Origin: a bacterium
GTDB lineage: Bacteria > UBA9089 > UBA9088
Reading direction: 5' to 3'
Assembly: GCA_003498085.1 (NCBI GenBank)
Contig: DNCM01000054.1
Span: forward strand, 1-8,178
DNA length: 8,178 nucleotides
Under the pieces are notes generated by a model. That model was not told the DNA's origin. It ran no database searches and worked only from the letters and a program-made list of their open reading frames with translations. The translations under genes were made by a program, and so were the position numbers. This document shows, one piece after another, positions 5,810 through 8,178 of the stretch. Position 1 is the first letter of the stretch; the number at the start of each line of letters is the position of its first letter.

Positions 5810-8178
5810 TTAGAATCCCCTAAAGGGATTTGGACCAAGTTGCCTTATCTTTTCAGTCATCTCTTTGACTACCTGGGCAAACCTTGATCCTTCTGCTGCC
5901 GAGACCCACTCTAAACGAAAACGCTCAGGTTCTAAACCGAAGTCCTCAAGCATCAGGGAAATGGCATCTGCCCTAGCCTCAGCCTTAAAATTCCCTTCCA
6001 AGTAATGGCAATCTCCAATATGACAGCCACAGACAAGTACACCATCCGCACCCTTAGTCAAGGTATCAATTACTAAATTTGGGTGTACCATACCAGAGCA
6101 CAGCACCCGAATAATCCGAATATTTGGTGGGTACTGAATTCGTGAGACCCCAGCTAAGTCTGCACCCGCATAAGAACACCAATTGCAACAAAAGGTTACA
6201 ATGAGTGGTTCAAATGTTGGTGTTATAACTGCTGCTGGTGTCTCCAGTGCAGTCATACTCATCTCCCTAAGTTGTTCTAACTTGAAATTCCCTACATAAA
6301 TTCCTTGCTTGGGACAGGTAGCCATACATGTTCCACAACCTTTACATAAGGATTCGTTTACCTCAACTGTTTTCTTAATAACTCCTTCCTTCTCATATTC
6401 AATTAGGGTAATAGCTTTAAGTGGACAAGGATCTACGCAGTAAGCGCACCCATCACAGTTCTCATCTATTACATTAGATATCCTTGCTTCCAATTCAACA
6501 GAGTCTTTTGCTAATATAGTCATCGCCCTTCCAGCAGCTGCACTTGCTTGAATAATACTTTCTTCGATAAGCTTGGGTGAATGAGCCAGTCCACATAAAA
6601 ACACCCCATCCGTAGCAAAATCTACAGGCCTGAGTTTCATATGTGCCTCGAGGAAGAAACCATTCTGATTTAATGGCACCTTTAGCATCTGAGCTAATTC
6701 TTTATTATCCTCTCTCGGTACAATGGCTGGGGATAAAACGACCAAATCAGCAGAGATATCGATAGGCATACCTAAAACTTGATCGACCACTCTCACCTTA
6801 AGTGGAGCATTGGAATCGGAAATTGACATCACTTCCGGTTTCTCGGTTTCGTCATATCGAATAAAGATTATCCCTGCCTCTCTTGCTTTATTATAATAGG
6901 ATTCTTTAAACCCATAAGCACGGATGTCTCGGTAGAGCATATAGATAGAAGTTTTAGGATTAAGCTCCTTTATCTTAAGAGCATTCTTAATTGCTTCAAG
7001 ACAACAAACACGACTGCAATACTGTCTCTCATCATCTCTTGAGCCAACACATTGAATCATGACCACAGTATTCCCTACTTTATTTTCTAAAAATTGCGCA
7101 CCATTAACTGCTAACTGCTTCTCCAATTCCAATTGGGTAATAACTCTTTCATTTTCACCATAAAGATATTGGGTTGGCTTGTATTCCTGAGCACCGGTAG
7201 CTACTATGATAATACCGTGTTGTATCTCCTGCGCATGAGCACCATTTAAGACTATTTTTGTTTTAAAATTTCCAATGGAACCTTCAATATTAGTAATAGA
7301 TGCAGAGGTCATTACATTAATCTTTTTATTCTGCTTCAGTTTATTTAATAAGGATAATAAATATTCCTTGGGATCATTACCATCCAGCGTAAAATGAATT
7401 TTATTCATATTTCCACCAAGCTCTTTTTCTTTTTCAATTAAAAAGACATCAAAGCCCGCATCAGCTAAATTCAAACTAGCTATTATCCCACTTAAACCAC
7501 CACCAATTACTAAGGCGTTTCGAATTAGAGAAATTTTTTGGGAATATAATGGTTCATTCAGTCTCACTTTGGTAATTACCATTCTTATCAGGTCTTTTGC
7601 CTTTATTGTTGCATTTTCTGGATCAAACATATGTACCCAAGAGTTTTGATCACGGATATTTGCCATTTCAAATAGATATGGATTTAACCCTGCTTCACGG
7701 AGGGTATTTTGAAATAATGGCTCATGTGTTCTTGGGGTACAAGCAGCTACTACTACACGATTAAGATTATGTTCTTTGATCTTTTCTTTAATCTTTTTCT
7801 GGGTATCATCTGAACAAGTATAAAGATTATTCTCTACGTAAACAACATTAGGTAGATTTTTTGCGTATTCAACTACATTTTGCACATTAACTACACCAGC
7901 AATGTTTATCCCACAGTGGCAGACGAATACACCAATGCGTGGTTCTTCGCCAGAAACATCACGCTCTGGAGGAAATTCCTTTACCGTAATTAAACTCCCT
8001 CTACTGTCTGCAAGCAATCTAGATGCCTCTGCCGAGGCGGCGCTTGCTTGCATTACTGTCTCTGGAATATCCTTTGGTTCAGAGATTACTCCTGCGGCGT
8101 ATATGCCTCCTTTATTCGTCTCCATCGGTGAAAATGAATTAGTATCAATAAATCCATATTCGTTTAAATTGATTCCAA
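5810..8178 (-). CDS. hdrA: HdrA-MvhD fusion, probably with a second HdrA unit upstream (5' end outside window)
   Basis: FAD and iron-sulfur protein that in Hdr-Mvh complexes receives hydrogenase electrons and is the proposed flavin bifurcation site. The frame stays open to the window edge: 17 residues precede the ATG at 8125, which has no Shine-Dalgarno sequence, and that ATG falls mid-domain, so it is not the start. Numbering from that Met: 1-38 are the end of an HdrA-type FAD domain (KDIPETVMQASAA). At 65-165 is a complete HdrA N-domain (CHCG at 69-72, Cys104, Cys129). A thioredoxin-reductase-like FAD domain starts at GGGLSG (208-213) and holds Cys359, Cys370, Cys374 and Cys375 (CSRVCC). 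Two [4Fe-4S] ferredoxin motifs lie at 557-567 and 594-604. From about 636 to 771 is MvhD (Cys646/647, 650, 676, 701, 706). The inserted ferredoxin of methanogen HdrA is absent. Position 161 is Asn where Cys is usual (QNSWVH). The stop is 2 nt before the small gene's alternative TTG. Confidence 0.93.
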   Translation of the reverse strand, partial: GINLNEYGFIDTNSFSPMETNKGGIYAAGVISEPKDIPETVMQASAASAEASRLLADSRGSLITVKEFPPERDVSGEEPRIGVFVCHCGINIAGVVNVQNVVEYAKNLPNVVYVENNLYTCSDDTQKKIKEKIKEHNLNRVVVAACTPRTHEPLFQNTLREAGLNPYLFEMANIRDQNSWVHMFDPENATIKAKDLIRMVITKVRLNEPLYSQKISLIRNALVIGGGLSGIIASLNLADAGFDVFLIEKEKELGGNMNKIHFTLDGNDPKEYLLSLLNKLKQNKKINVMTSASITNIEGSIGNFKTKIVLNGAHAQEIQHGIIIVATGAQEYKPTQYLYGENERVITQLELEKQLAVNGAQFLENKVGNTVVMIQCVGSRDDERQYCSRVCCLEAIKNALKIKELNPKTSIYMLYRDIRAYGFKESYYNKAREAGIIFIRYDETEKPEVMSISDSNAPLKVRVVDQVLGMPIDISADLVVLSPAIVPREDNKELAQMLKVPLNQNGFFLEAHMKLRPVDFATDGVFLCGLAHSPKLIEESIIQASAAAGRAMTILAKDSVELEARISNVIDENCDGCAYCVDPCPLKAITLIEYEKEGVIKKTVEVNESLCKGCGTCMATCPKQGIYVGNFKLEQLREMSMTALETPAAVITPTFEPLIVTFCCNWCSYAGADLAGVSRIQYPPNIRIIRVLCSGMVHPNLVIDTLTKGADGVLVCGCHIGDCHYLEGNFKAEARADAISLMLEDFGLEPERFRLEWVSAAEGSRFAQVVKEMTEKIRQLGPNPFRGF

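Noticed and set aside
5379..5813. 144-codon plus-strand open frame across the mvhG start and small gene
   Set aside because: Antisense to mvhG and the operon; low-complexity translation and no ribosome site noted.
8123..8125. ATG 8125 as the start of hdrA
   Set aside because: The frame is open upstream to the window edge with HdrA-like residues, there is no Shine-Dalgarno sequence, and the codon lies in the middle of an FAD-domain segment.
1..8178. CRISPR arrays, tRNA or rRNA genes, insertion sequences
   Set aside because: No spaced direct repeats, no clover-leaf or rRNA-like stretch, and no transposase or terminal repeats seen on reading both strands.

Overview
The window looks like part of the chromosome of an anaerobic bacterium. 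Its composition is AT-rich. It has sigma70-type promoter elements and strong Shine-Dalgarno sequences, and it encodes several oxygen-sensitive iron-sulfur and hydrogenase proteins. The mix of genes (Mvh-type [NiFe] hydrogenase, duplicated HdrA fused to MvhD, HydG, a short PyrE ending in a CPLCK/KPGSR tail) recalls uncultivated anaerobic candidate phyla. That placement is an inference; nothing here fixes the taxon.

Left part (1-1290): a 91-bp end region with a nested inverted repeat, then pyrE (orotate phosphoribosyltransferase) on the minus strand. A short divergent intergenic region (650-700) follows. It holds a perfect palindrome that contains the -35 boxes of two back-to-back promoters, both giving almost no 5' leader. 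On the plus strand come a small FmdB-type zinc-ribbon gene and a YjbQ/UPF0047 gene, overlapping by 10 nt. A 61-bp convergent gap (1291-1351) separates these from the next block and shows no convincing terminator.

Right part (1352-8178, all minus strand, read right to left): one tightly packed operon whose beginning lies beyond the window. Its order is hdrA-mvhD fusion (5' end missing), a small unrecognised gene, mvhG (hydrogenase small subunit), mvhA (hydrogenase large subunit), a 110-bp gap that looks like the remnant of a hydrogenase maturation protease gene, hypA (nickel insertion, without its zinc-ribbon), and hydG (radical SAM tyrosine lyase that makes CO and cyanide).

How the genes fit together: MvhAG oxidises H2 and passes electrons through iron-sulfur clusters to the [2Fe-2S] MvhD domain. 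That domain is here the C-terminus of the HdrA polypeptide, whose FAD is the presumed bifurcation site. No hdrB or hdrC is visible, so the final acceptor is unknown. HypA belongs to nickel insertion for MvhA. HydG is normally a maturase for [FeFe]-hydrogenases, which this window does not encode. Its place as the last gene of a [NiFe] operon, translationally close to hypA, is the most interesting feature: it could supply CO (and perhaps cyanide) to the [NiFe] centre in an anaerobe.
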